A stretch of 64,000 nucleotides of DNA from Maribacter ulvicola (GTDB lineage: Bacteria; Bacteroidota; Bacteroidia; Flavobacteriales; Flavobacteriaceae): positions 124,001 through 188,000 of the forward strand of contig NZ_FTMA01000001.1 in NCBI RefSeq assembly GCF_900155985.1, in the 5' to 3' direction. The position numbers were made by a program, and so were the translations under genes. This document shows, piece by piece, positions 33,211 to 41,598 of this stretch; position 1 is the first letter of the stretch; each line of letters begins with the position of its first letter. The notes beneath the pieces were generated by a model. It was not told where the DNA came from, searched no databases, and saw nothing but the letters and a program-made list of their open reading frames with translations.

Positions 33211-35373
33211 TTAGAATTTTACTGTTGCTCCCAATAAAAAGTTTGTACCTGCTTGTGGATAATAGCCTTGTACTTCAAAGGTATTACCAGGTGTAGACCA
33301 GCTATCTAAATAGGTATAACCGTTAGACACATATTTTTCATTTAGAAGGTTATTTACTAACCCAGAAAATACAATTGATTTTACCACACTGTTCATTTCA
33401 ATTTCATAGGTAATGTTAAGATCGTTCGTGAAATAAGCATCTAATTTAGATGCTTCCGTATCTGTATTACTTAAATACTGCTCTCCAACAAACTTTGAAT
33501 ACAATGAAAGGCTCAATGCATCACATGGCATATAACTAAATACATTACCCGCTACCAGACCTGGTGAAAATGCTATATTGGTATCTCCCAAACCTTGCAA
33601 TACATCATCCCTGTCAATAAAAAAATCTTTGTTCTTATTATCACTGATTGCCATATTAGGCCTTACACTAAATTTATCTCCCAATCTAATATTCGCATCA
33701 ATTTCTAAACCAAACCTGTAGCTATCACCAACATTTTCTCTTAATGATGCACCTACATCATTTATCTCTCCCGTAACTACCAACTGATCTTTATAATTCA
33801 TGTAATACAGGTTGGTATTTACTTGTACATCTGCAGATACGTATCTCCATCCTAATTCAAAATCATTTAATTTCTCTGGTTTAGGATTTCCGCTTTTATA
33901 ATCATTTCTATTTGGCTCCCTATTCGCTATCGCACACGATAAATAGAAGTTATTATTTGTATTTAGATCAAATGTTACCCCTGCTTTTGGGTTGAAAAAA
34001 TTAAACGTATCATCTACCAAACCTGTTTCTTCACCATTAGCCTTATAACCAACAGTTCTATATTGCAAATCTCCATATAACGACCACTGTGTTGTTAATT
34101 GATAATTTGCTTTGGCGTACAGATTAAAATCTGTTTTTGATGAACTATCATCATAGTAACGATCTTCATAGTTACTGTTACTTGCATACCTAGCCCAAAT
34201 GACCTCACCAAAATGGTCACCTTCGTACTTATTGAATCCGCCGCCCATTATTACATCTAGCTTATCTTTCTTATAATTTGCAGAAAATACGGTTCCGTAG
34301 AAATCATTATCTAACCAACGTCTTCTAATAAGATCCGTGGAGTTTACTTCTTCCCCGTCTACAGTAATTGGTTCAAAACCATAGGTAGAAAAATCATCAT
34401 CTTCCTTGTATTGTTCATAATACCCTCTACCTCTAGTATAATGCAAAGCGATGTTGGTACTCCAGAAATCTGAAATCTGTTCGTTCCATAATAGCTGTGT
34501 ATGATCCTGCTTATAATTGTCAACCTCGTTATCATAAAACTGGGTGTTACCCTCTAAATCTTTATAAATACCTGAAGTATTATATGTTCTATTGTCTTTT
34601 AAGGTCTTCGCATTTATACCGTTCCAAGCCTGATACGTAATCTCATGCCCCCCAAACATTAATGCTTTAATCAAAGTGTTTTCATCTTTGTAAGCTGCTT
34701 GTAAAAAATAAGATTCAAGGTCTGATCGAGCCCTATCAATATAGCCGTCAGATTTAATTTTAGATAACCTTCCCGAAATTTCAACATGGTCGTTTAAAAG
34801 TCCCGTGCTAAATTTTAAGTTATTTCTTAAAGTACTATAGCTTCCAATAGAAGTAGATATTTGACCGTATGCGTCTTGTGAGAATCCGTCGGTCAATACA
34901 TTTAAACTTGCTCCAAAAGCACCTGCACCATTTGTAGATGTTCCTACTCCACGCTGCAATTGCAAGCTTTCTGTTGAAGAGGCAAAATCTGGCATATTCA
35001 CCCAAAATGTACCTTGAGATTCGGCGTCGTTATACGGTATGCCATTGATTGTAACATTTACGCGTGTAGCATCGCTACCCCTAACTCGTATACCAGTATA
35101 ACCTACACCTGCTCCTGCATCGCTAGTAGTCACTACAGATGGTAAAAAATTCATTAATACGGGAATATCCTGACCCAAATTTCTAGGCCTGATATCCTCT
35201 TTGGTAAGATTTGAAAATGTAACCGGAGATGCTTTGGTTACCCTTATCGCCGAGACGAACACTTCGTCCAATACTACTTTTTTACCTTCTAAAGAATCGG
35301 TTTTTTGTTCTTGGGCAAAAACACCCATACTCAGCGTAAAAAATGCTGAAATTGTGCAAATAGATAATTTCAT
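33211..35373 (-). CDS. TonB-dependent outer-membrane receptor, probably for thiamine compounds
   Basis: 720 residues from the ATG at 35373; MKLSICTISAFFTLSMGVFA is the signal peptide. There is no carboxypeptidase-like beta-sandwich before the plug. The plug starts with VVLDEVFVSAIRVTKASPVT (TonB-box-like VSAIRV); GVGYTGIRVRGSDATRVNVT and QRGVGTSTNGAGAFGASLNV are the plug signature. A 22-strand-type barrel follows, ending in QGYYPQAGTNFLLGATVKF with a terminal aromatic. A TPP riboswitch in the leader points to thiamine or a precursor as cargo, as known for similarly regulated Bacteroidota receptors. Confidence 0.9.
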   Translation of the reverse strand: MKLSICTISAFFTLSMGVFAQEQKTDSLEGKKVVLDEVFVSAIRVTKASPVTFSNLTKEDIRPRNLGQDIPVLMNFLPSVVTTSDAGAGVGYTGIRVRGSDATRVNVTINGIPYNDAESQGTFWVNMPDFASSTESLQLQRGVGTSTNGAGAFGASLNVLTDGFSQDAYGQISTSIGSYSTLRNNLKFSTGLLNDHVEISGRLSKIKSDGYIDRARSDLESYFLQAAYKDENTLIKALMFGGHEITYQAWNGINAKTLKDNRTYNTSGIYKDLEGNTQFYDNEVDNYKQDHTQLLWNEQISDFWSTNIALHYTRGRGYYEQYKEDDDFSTYGFEPITVDGEEVNSTDLIRRRWLDNDFYGTVFSANYKKDKLDVIMGGGFNKYEGDHFGEVIWARYASNSNYEDRYYDDSSSKTDFNLYAKANYQLTTQWSLYGDLQYRTVGYKANGEETGLVDDTFNFFNPKAGVTFDLNTNNNFYLSCAIANREPNRNDYKSGNPKPEKLNDFELGWRYVSADVQVNTNLYYMNYKDQLVVTGEINDVGASLRENVGDSYRFGLEIDANIRLGDKFSVRPNMAISDNKNKDFFIDRDDVLQGLGDTNIAFSPGLVAGNVFSYMPCDALSLSLYSKFVGEQYLSNTDTEASKLDAYFTNDLNITYEIEMNSVVKSIVFSGLVNNLLNEKYVSNGYTYLDSWSTPGNTFEVQGYYPQAGTNFLLGATVKF

Positions 35374-35491
35374 TCGTAAAAGAATCACGAATAAAAGGGG
35401 CTATTATTCTAAAATTAAAATTGATTATGCCTATTTAAAGACTTTGTTTTCCAAAAATGAAGTCAGCCATTACGCCGGCCGGCCCCTTGCT

Positions 35492-35514
35492 AAAAATGTC
35501 TACCGGACATTTTT
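35492..35514. promoter_or_regulatory. 9-bp hairpin just downstream of the TPP aptamer
   Basis: AAAAATGTC / GACATTTTT with a five-base loop, directly 3' of the aptamer in the receptor leader. It is a candidate for the expression platform (a weak intrinsic terminator, since the U's are within the stem). A GGCCGGCC palindrome follows at about 35475-35483. Confidence 0.5.
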
Positions 35515-35520
35515 TTAACG

Positions 35521-35608
35521 CTCGGTCCCTTGGCAGCATTACCCGCCCAGGTTCTTTGGGTATAATCTCAGCTTTGTTCCAAAATTAGAACTCGGCACCC
35601 CTTTGAGA
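35521..35608 (-). ncRNA. TPP riboswitch (THI element)
   Basis: On the minus strand all conserved blocks occur in order: GGGGTGCC, GCTGAGATTATACCC, GAACCTG, GGGTAATGCTGCCAAGGGA. The variable P3 arm contains GTTC/GAAC. These match the thi-box consensus closely. The element is ~150 bases before the receptor ATG. It binds thiamine pyrophosphate and normally turns the downstream gene off when the vitamin is plentiful. Confidence 0.95.
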
Positions 35609-35744
35609 TGCGGCAAATGTAATGCAGTTCTTTTAAACTGTCATAAAGATTCTTTAAAAAATAACAACTTGTTTAATTAACATCATTTTAGAACTTATTT
35701 ACATCGTTTTATCGTACTTATACTAATGTATATTGTACTATTAT

Positions 35745-38192
35745 ATGGATTCAAAAAAAAATAAATTCACCCTTAAGATTGCCATTAGCTACTTATTGTT
35801 AATTATACTAGGAGCCATTGCCTCTTATTATATCTACAATGAAGTACAAAATTATATTGCCACTGAACAAACCGTTGAAAAAGACAACAAACTACTTAAA
35901 ACCAACTCTTTTCTTGCACAACTATATGAAGCCGAAAGCCTATCTAAACTTGCCTTGCAAACAAAAAGTAAAATCAACTTTACAGCTTATGAGAATAAAA
36001 TTGACTCTATCTACACCAATATTGAAGAGTTAAAAACACTTACGGACAGTGAGCATCAACGTGGACTTTTGGATAGTCTTAGCTCTTTACTGACCAAAAA
36101 AGTTACTAATATAAATGCCTTACGCTCTATAAGGCTAAAAGACCAAACAGGTACTGCCATAAATTCTGCTCTTAAAGAGTTTAATAAGTTAGAGGAATCT
36201 TTGGGCATTATAAAACCAGAGGGATTAGCACCCAACCTTGACGAGCTCTCCCCAAAAGCACAAAGTGCCATAAAAAAAGTTGCAGATTACTTGAATGCCA
36301 ATGTACCGGCAGAGGGTAATTCTCAACAAAATGTACAAACCATGGATAGCATAGTTCAGGTCTCTAAAAATCTTTTAAAAGATGTACAACACGAAAACAC
36401 CATAAATGAGAATTCTTTAGCTATTAGAGAAACAACAATCAATAGAACAGATGTTGAACTATCGCAGCAATTACGTACCATTCTCTCTTCTTTTGAACAG
36501 GAAATTATTATGAACAGCATAGCAAGTTCCATAAAGAAAGAAACCTTGCTTAAAAAAAGTATTCGCCTAGCCGTAATTGCAGCTATTCTTGGTTTTCTTG
36601 TAGTAGGAATATTTACTTTTATTCTTAATAGAGATTTTTGGAAAGCGAACGTTTACAGAGAGAAACTAGAAAAAGAAAAGGCATATTCAGAATCGTTATT
36701 AAAAAGTAGAGAACATTTGATTGCAACGGTAAGTCACGATTTACGCACCCCTTTAAACACCATAAGTGGTTATGCCAATATTATTGAAGAGCGTAATAAC
36801 CCACAGGAAAACAAAGAATATATTTCCCATATAAAATCTGCCGCTTGTTACGTAAATAATCTAGTGAATGATTTATTGGATTTCTCTCAGTTAGAAGCTG
36901 GTAAAATGATTGCTAAAAATGATACTTTTAGGGTAGATAAATTAGTACAGGAGAGTTCTAAAAATATTGCCTCTCAACACCAAAACAAGGATATTGAATT
37001 GATTTTAAATTTAGATGACTCACTAAAACAAGCTATAAATTCCGATGCTTTTCGTCTACGCCAAATTATATCCAACCTTTTAGGAAATGCTTATAAATTC
37101 ACGGATAAAGGTACCATAACCTTAACTGGAACCATTTTGGATCAACAAAACCTTAAAACACTTAAACTACAAATAGCCGATACGGGAATTGGTATTTCTA
37201 AAGAGAAGCAAGAACTGATTTTCAAAGAGTTTACACAGGCAGAGAACGATACCGATAAAAAATATGGAGGATACGGATTAGGCCTTACCATTACCAAAAA
37301 ACTTACCGAGCTACTTGAAGGTACCATCTTGCTAGAAAGTGACATTCATAAAGGTAGTACGTTTACGCTTGAAATACCTATTGAATTGGGAGAAGCGTTA
37401 GATGATGAAAAACAACCCATTATTGCATTAGACGATTTAAAAATGATTGTCTTTGACGACGATGCTTCACTCTTAAAACTAATTGGCAAAATGCTAAAGT
37501 CTGCAGGGATCAATGCCCAGTTATATTCAGACTTCAATGAATATACAGCTCATGAAAATTTCAATTTTGATGTGGTTCTAACAGATATAGAAATGCCTAC
37601 GGTTACCGGTTATGAGATAGTTACTCAGCTGAAATCTGGTGAATTTCAAAATTTTAATAACCAACCTATCTTGGCTATGACCGGAAGACGAGATCTATCA
37701 TTAGCGCATTTTACAAAAAAGGGATTTACCGATCTTATTCATAAGCCATTCTCAAAGAATGATTTATTACAAAAACTTCATTTCTTATTTCATACTAATA
37801 CCCAAGCTCAAAATAGTACCGTTGCTTTAATTGAAGAAGACAACAACAAGCCGTTTAGCTTAACTAATATAAAGATGTTTTTAGGTGATGACCAAAATGC
37901 TATTGACGAAGTATTACTCACTTTCAAAAAAGACACCGCAGAAAATCTCCTTCAACTTAAATTTGCCGTTACCAATTACGATATGGAGCTACTGAACAAA
38001 ACAGCACATAAAATGTTACCCATGTTTCGTCAATTAGAAGTACAAAATGCAATCCCTCTTTTAGAAATTTTTGAAGTATTACAGCATAATGAAATTAACA
38101 GTCAAGAACTAAAGAGAAAATTTCTAGCATTGCAGGAAGAAATTAAAAAACTTGCCAAAGAAATAGCTACAGATCCAAATCATAATAATTGA
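35745..38192 (+). CDS. Hybrid sensor histidine kinase with REC and HPt domains
   Basis: 815 residues from the ATG at 35745. Membrane segment 1 (about 11-30: ISYLLLIILGAIASYYIY), an ~250-residue helical sensor with Leu-rich coiled coils, and membrane segment 2 near residue 278-298 (LAVIAAILGFLVVGIFTFIL). The kinase core follows: H-box TVSHDLRTPLNTISGYANII, N-box NLLGNAYKFTDKGT, ADTGIGIS, YGGYGLGLTITKKL. REC domain (LKMIVFDDDASLLKLIGKML, phospho-Asp in VVLTDIEMP) and HPt domain at the end (KTAHKMLPMF). So it carries a full His-Asp-His relay. It converges on, and overlaps by 26 bases, the NtrC-type gene, its likely partner. Confidence 0.93.
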   Translation: MDSKKNKFTLKIAISYLLLIILGAIASYYIYNEVQNYIATEQTVEKDNKLLKTNSFLAQLYEAESLSKLALQTKSKINFTAYENKIDSIYTNIEELKTLTDSEHQRGLLDSLSSLLTKKVTNINALRSIRLKDQTGTAINSALKEFNKLEESLGIIKPEGLAPNLDELSPKAQSAIKKVADYLNANVPAEGNSQQNVQTMDSIVQVSKNLLKDVQHENTINENSLAIRETTINRTDVELSQQLRTILSSFEQEIIMNSIASSIKKETLLKKSIRLAVIAAILGFLVVGIFTFILNRDFWKANVYREKLEKEKAYSESLLKSREHLIATVSHDLRTPLNTISGYANIIEERNNPQENKEYISHIKSAACYVNNLVNDLLDFSQLEAGKMIAKNDTFRVDKLVQESSKNIASQHQNKDIELILNLDDSLKQAINSDAFRLRQIISNLLGNAYKFTDKGTITLTGTILDQQNLKTLKLQIADTGIGISKEKQELIFKEFTQAENDTDKKYGGYGLGLTITKKLTELLEGTILLESDIHKGSTFTLEIPIELGEALDDEKQPIIALDDLKMIVFDDDASLLKLIGKMLKSAGINAQLYSDFNEYTAHENFNFDVVLTDIEMPTVTGYEIVTQLKSGEFQNFNNQPILAMTGRRDLSLAHFTKKGFTDLIHKPFSKNDLLQKLHFLFHTNTQAQNSTVALIEEDNNKPFSLTNIKMFLGDDQNAIDEVLLTFKKDTAENLLQLKFAVTNYDMELLNKTAHKMLPMFRQLEVQNAIPLLEIFEVLQHNEINSQELKRKFLALQEEIKKLAKEIATDPNHNN

Positions 38193-39525
38193 TTCTGTTA
38201 TACAGCGTTTTTCTAGTTACCTGTAACAATTTTGCCGCTTTAGATTTATTATAATTGGTACGTTTTAGTGCATTTATAATCTGTTCTTTTTCGAAATCTG
38301 CTTTTGATAGACTACCCAATTCTACCGTTTCTAAAACCGGATTCATTAATTCTGACGGCAATGTATTTGCCTGCACTTTTTCAACGGTTGTCAACAACAC
38401 GGCACGTTGTATAACATTCTGCAATTCTCTTATATTTCCCGGCCAGTGATATGCTTTAAAAATATCCCATACCTCATCTGAAAAATCCAATATTTGCTTG
38501 TTCAACTTTTCATTGAACTTTCCTAAAAAATAAGCGGCCAAGACCGGTAGATCTCCATGCCTGTTTTTTAAAGCAGGAATCTGTAATGAAAACTCATTTA
38601 ATCTGTGGTACAAATCTTCGCGGAAGGTTCCTTTTTCAACTGCAGCTTTTAAATCTTCATTGGTAGCCGATAATATTCTCACATCTACCTGAATTTCCGA
38701 ATTACTACCTATTCTTTTAATTTTTCGCTCTTGCAATGCCCTTAACAATTGTATTTGGTTCTCATAAGAAAGATTTCCAACCTCATCTAAAAATAAGGTT
38801 CCGCCGTTGGCAGCTTCAAAACTTCCTATTTTATCGGCTACGGCACCTGTAAAACTTCCTTTTATATGTCCAAAAAACTCACTTGCCGCCAACTCTTTTG
38901 GTATTGCCCCACAATCTAGAGCTACAAATGGCTTTTCATTTCTTGTACTTTTCTGATGAATAGTTTTCGCAGTAACCTCCTTACCGGTACCACTTTCACC
39001 AATAATTAAAACCGACATATCTGTAGGTGCAACTAGAACAATATGTTCTTCTAATTTTTGGGTTGCCTGGCTATTGAGTACTAATTCTCCTGCATGAGCT
39101 ACACGCTCTTTGTTGGCCACTTTATCCTTAGAATTTTCCGGTATTTCTTTAGTGAGTTCTTTTGTAGCTACAGGTTTAGAGTTCAATGCAGCATCAATAA
39201 CAGACAACATTTGATCTGGAGTAAAAGGTTTGGAAATATAATCATAAGCCCCCATCTTCATTGCCCGTACAGCTGTAGTAACTTCTGCATAACCTGTCAT
39301 TACAACTACAGGAATCTTTCCTTTTAACTCAGACACTAATTTAATTCCGTCATAATCTGGCAGGCGTAAATCGGTAATTACAAGTTGAAAACTTTGTTCA
39401 TTTAGCTGTTTTTCCCCATCTAATTCAGTATGACTTAATACCACATCAAAACTATTTCTTACCAAAAACTTTTGAAGCATTTGGGCGAATGAAGTATCAT
39501 CTTCAATGATTAGAATTTTAGTCAT
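38167..39525 (-). CDS. NtrC-family sigma54-dependent response regulator
   Basis: A 452-residue activator. REC domain 1-120 (LIIEDDTSFAQMLQKFL; phospho-Asp in LVITDLRLPDYDG). The AAA+ domain has Walker A GESGTGKEVTAKTIHQKS, the sigma54-contact loop GSFTGAVADKIGSF (the usual GAFTGA with Ser), FLDEVGNL (Walker B) and the sensor GRE-type WPGNIRELQNVI. The C-terminal Fis-type helix-turn-helix is NKSKAAKLLQVTRKTLYNRI. It is the obvious output partner of the convergent hybrid kinase. Its nearest downstream-regulated candidates are the small PepSY-like genes upstream on the same strand. Confidence 0.95.
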   Translation of the reverse strand: MTKILIIEDDTSFAQMLQKFLVRNSFDVVLSHTELDGEKQLNEQSFQLVITDLRLPDYDGIKLVSELKGKIPVVVMTGYAEVTTAVRAMKMGAYDYISKPFTPDQMLSVIDAALNSKPVATKELTKEIPENSKDKVANKERVAHAGELVLNSQATQKLEEHIVLVAPTDMSVLIIGESGTGKEVTAKTIHQKSTRNEKPFVALDCGAIPKELAASEFFGHIKGSFTGAVADKIGSFEAANGGTLFLDEVGNLSYENQIQLLRALQERKIKRIGSNSEIQVDVRILSATNEDLKAAVEKGTFREDLYHRLNEFSLQIPALKNRHGDLPVLAAYFLGKFNEKLNKQILDFSDEVWDIFKAYHWPGNIRELQNVIQRAVLLTTVEKVQANTLPSELMNPVLETVELGSLSKADFEKEQIINALKRTNYNKSKAAKLLQVTRKTLYNRINYYDLDL

Positions 39526-39628
39526 AGTCAGTTAGGTGTTCTTAGTAGATACGTAAAAATACCATAAGCCGACTATTTGTATTTTAAAATTATCATAAAG
39601 CTTTTATGCTTTCCTTTAAAAAATGACA

Positions 39629-39666
39629 TAAAAAAAGGAAAGAATAGCATTAAGCTATTCTTTCCT
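39629..39666 (-). terminator. Terminator after the first PepSY-like gene
   Basis: Perfect 13-bp stem AGGAAAGAATAGC / GCTATTCTTTCCT with a five-base loop, followed on the minus strand by seven T. It isolates this gene from the NtrC gene downstream. Confidence 0.92.
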
Positions 39667-39702
39667 GATCAAACCAACTTGAACAAACAAGTTTCCCTAT
39701 AA

Positions 39703-40020
39703 TTACATATCTATCCAATTACCTTCTTCATCTGCATACACTGTACCTTCTGTACCGTCTTCAAGAGATAACACAAGCTTATATTGTTTCTTTTCATTAA
39801 CATAAGCCTTATCTAAACTTGCCGTTGGAAAATTCTTTGACACTGCATCTGTTACGGCTTGTGGAACCTCAGCAACCGAAATTTCCTTAAAATCATCAGC
39901 CACTACCGATATTTGATTTACTTGGTTGTGCTGTATTCCATTTTCTGAAGGTAGTGCATCTTGTGCGTTCATTGCAAAACCTCCTATTGTCATTGCTCCT
40001 AATAAAAATAAAGTTTTCAT
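39703..40020 (-). CDS. Small exported PepSY-like protein (paralogue 1 of 3)
   Basis: A 105-residue protein. Signal peptide MKTLFLLGAMTIGGFAMNA, then a ~85-residue PepSY/DUF2874-like domain with VPQAVTDAVSKNFPTASLDK, AYVNEKKQYKLVLSLEDG and the closing GTVYADEEGNWIDM. This domain type binds or inhibits peptidases or senses envelope state in other systems, but no target is known here. Paralogues follow at 40633 and 41090, all on the minus strand and each with its own terminator, so they are separately transcribed. A TGGCAC box lies ~56-61 bases before the start. Confidence 0.82.
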   Translation of the reverse strand: MKTLFLLGAMTIGGFAMNAQDALPSENGIQHNQVNQISVVADDFKEISVAEVPQAVTDAVSKNFPTASLDKAYVNEKKQYKLVLSLEDGTEGTVYADEEGNWIDM

Positions 40021-40065
40021 AATTTCTATATTTAAGTTAATACTATGTTTCTATACTATTAACTA

Positions 40066-40082
40066 AGAAAAAAGAGTGCCAC
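40066..40082 (-). promoter_or_regulatory. Possible sigma54-type -24 element (TGGCAC) before paralogue 1
   Basis: TGGCAC on the minus strand at 40081-40076, about 58 bases upstream of the start codon, followed by a T-rich run (TCTTTTTTCTTAG). The canonical -12 GC is missing. A like-placed copy occurs before paralogue 3. Suggestive only. Confidence 0.35.
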
Positions 40083-40235
40083 AAAAGAACCATATCAAAA
40101 AATTACTGATTATCAGACTAATACGTTCTAATACGCATTAAATTGGTGGGTAAAATTGTTTCTAATACGTATTGCTGTGTAATTATTACCCAATATTTAT
40201 CATGTACAAAATGATAAATGAATTTTACTGGGTAC

Positions 40236-40263
40236 AAAAAAAGGAGCTGCAAATTACAGCTCC
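40236..40263 (-). terminator. Strong terminator of an orphan minus-strand transcript
   Basis: GGAGCTG / CAGCTCC with a seven-base loop, followed on the minus strand by seven T. No annotated gene ends here, so it implies a short transcript starting somewhere below ~40580. Confidence 0.85.
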
Positions 40264-40435
40264 CTTCAAACCACCTATCAAACTCTTGTTTTAAAATTAT
40301 AAATCAACACCTCAATCAACTCAACAACAACTAAAATTGGCAATGCTAATCCGGGGGATTATTTCAAATACAATTATTTGGTGGCACTTTCATAGTCAAC
40401 GGTTAGTGTTTACGCGAAAGTGATTTTATTCTGAT

Positions 40436-40522
40436 TTATTCCTCCCAACATAGTTTTGATATGATAGTCATTGCTAAAATCAAAACTATGGTTGTAATCG
40501 AAATAAATACTATAGTGACCAT
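40436..40522 (-). CDS. Possible 28-residue single-membrane-segment peptide
   Basis: ATG at 40522 opens a frame of 28 residues: MVTIVFISITTIVLILAMTI, ending in SKLCWEE. It is one hydrophobic helix with a charged C-terminus. It is read from a minus-strand interval that has a strong terminator 170 bases downstream and is shut off upstream by another, so it likely lies on its own RNA. A perfect 12-bp inverted repeat (CATAGTTTTGAT at 40449-40460, its complement at 40479-40490) lies within it. It could instead be a non-coding RNA. No family known. Confidence 0.35.
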   Translation of the reverse strand: MVTIVFISITTIVLILAMTIISKLCWEE

Positions 40523-40583
40523 TGTTTCATAACTTGCTTCACTTATTTAGACACAACATTTTCTGATAGGTCACATTTTAAAT

Positions 40584-40612
40584 AAAAAAAACCGCATTTA
40601 GCAGTTTTTTTT
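40584..40612. terminator. Terminator after the second PepSY-like gene
   Basis: AAACCGC / GCAGTTT stem (one G-U pair on the minus strand) with a five-base loop, flanked by A- and T-runs. It ends paralogue 2 (stop at 40633) and works on both strands. Confidence 0.85.
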
Positions 40613-40632
40613 ATTTCTGTACGTAAAACAGA

Positions 40633-40938
40633 CTACTTCTTATTGATCCAATTACCATACTGGTCTATGTAAACGGTCTTTCTTGTTCCGCTTTTAAGTA
40701 CCATTATTAATTTGAATTCTCCTTTTGTATTTTTATATGCACCACCAAGTTTAGATGTTGGGTACTGCTTTAAAATCTCTTCGATAACCGGCGGTGTTAA
40801 TTCGCTCGATTTTATTTTTACGTATTCATCTACCAAATTAATAGTCACTTCTGCTTTAACTATATCTAAACTAGTTTTTGCAGTTGCGCTAAATAATGTC
40901 CCAAAAGCTATGAATACTAGTAATGTGTATTTTTTCAT
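40633..40938 (-). CDS. Small exported PepSY-like protein (paralogue 2 of 3)
   Basis: 101 residues. Signal peptide MKKYTLLVFIAFGTLFSATA, then the same domain as its neighbours: TPPVIEEILKQYPTSKLGGA, YKNTKGEFKLIMVLKSG and TVYIDQYGNWINKK. Relative to paralogues 1 and 3 it is more basic and ends in KK rather than M. It lacks the TGGCAC box seen before the other two, so its control may differ. Likely periplasmic. Function unknown. Confidence 0.8.
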   Translation of the reverse strand: MKKYTLLVFIAFGTLFSATAKTSLDIVKAEVTINLVDEYVKIKSSELTPPVIEEILKQYPTSKLGGAYKNTKGEFKLIMVLKSGTRKTVYIDQYGNWINKK

Positions 40939-41038
40939 GTTTCATATTTTAATCGTTAACCACTCTATTTCTTAGAATACCTACGAAGTAATCGCACATA
41001 TAGTTTATTAGTTAACGAAATTTTAAATTTTTAAATGT

Positions 41039-41061
41039 AAAAAGCTGCCTAAGCAGCTTTT
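41039..41061 (-). terminator. Terminator after the third PepSY-like gene
   Basis: AAAAGCTGC / GCAGCTTTT with a four-base loop, giving T's on the minus strand. It lies 29 bases after the paralogue 3 stop. Confidence 0.8.
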
Positions 41062-41089
41062 CTAAACCATTAACTAAAACTTACAATTG

Positions 41090-41392
41090 TTACATTTCTA
41101 ACCAGTTACCTTTTACATCTGCATAAAGTACCGTAGAAGCACCGTCTAGTGAAGTAACTTCTAATTTGTAATTATTTTCGTCATCAACAAAGGCTTTATT
41201 CAATATTGCACCTTCATAATCTGTTTCTAAAGCATTTACGATTGCGGTAGGTAAATCAGCCACCGCTATTTCAGAATAATCCTGTAAAAAGATATCTTCC
41301 ATTATACCGTCGTGAAATATAATTGGGGTAGCGGCAGTACCTATGGTTAAACTACCTATGGCTAAAGCTGTGGCAAAAACTAATTTTTTCAT
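41090..41392 (-). CDS. Small exported PepSY-like protein (paralogue 3 of 3)
   Basis: 100 residues. Signal peptide MKKLVFATALAIGSLTIGTA, then LPTAIVNALETDYEGAILNK, AFVDDENNYKLEVTSLDG and VLYADVKGNWLEM. The C-terminal GNW(I/L)xM motif is shared with paralogue 1 and, less strictly, paralogue 2. It is more acidic than the others. A TGGCAC box ~50-55 bases upstream matches that of paralogue 1 in position. Likely in the same regulon, possibly under the nearby NtrC-type activator. Confidence 0.82.
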   Translation of the reverse strand: MKKLVFATALAIGSLTIGTAATPIIFHDGIMEDIFLQDYSEIAVADLPTAIVNALETDYEGAILNKAFVDDENNYKLEVTSLDGASTVLYADVKGNWLEM

Positions 41393-41429
41393 CTTATATA
41401 TTTTTTAATTAAACATTCTTGACAAGTAT

Positions 41430-41448
41430 AATAGGAAAACTGTGCCAA
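41430..41448 (-). promoter_or_regulatory. Possible sigma54-type -24 element (TTGGCAC) before paralogue 3
   Basis: TTGGCAC on the minus strand (TGGCAC at 41447-41442), then AGTTTTCCTATTA. It lies ~52 bases upstream of the start, like the box before paralogue 1. The surrounding GTTCT...TTG and TTTTCYTA are also shared. The -12 GC is again absent. Confidence 0.38.
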
Positions 41449-41543
41449 CAGAACATTTTATCCTTAACAGCATTTAACCTGCTGATTTACATATTTATAC
41501 ATGTGCCACGGCATTTAATATTCTGGGTAAACATGTGTATAAC

Positions 41544-41576
41544 AAAAAAAGGTGTGTAGTTTCTACACACCTTTTT
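41544..41576. terminator. Terminator after the DUF4301 operon
   Basis: GGTGTGTAG / CTACACACC perfect 9-bp stem with a three-base loop, flanked by seven A and five T. It ends the minus-strand operon 22 bases after the DUF4301 stop. Confidence 0.9.
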
Positions 41577-41598
41577 ATACAAAATAAGATATTATAAT

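Noticed and set aside
40461-40532. 23-residue plus-strand frame opposite the small membrane peptide
   Set aside because: It is followed by a usable terminator, but its sequence lacks the clean membrane helix seen on the minus strand and seems an antisense echo of that frame and its inverted repeat.
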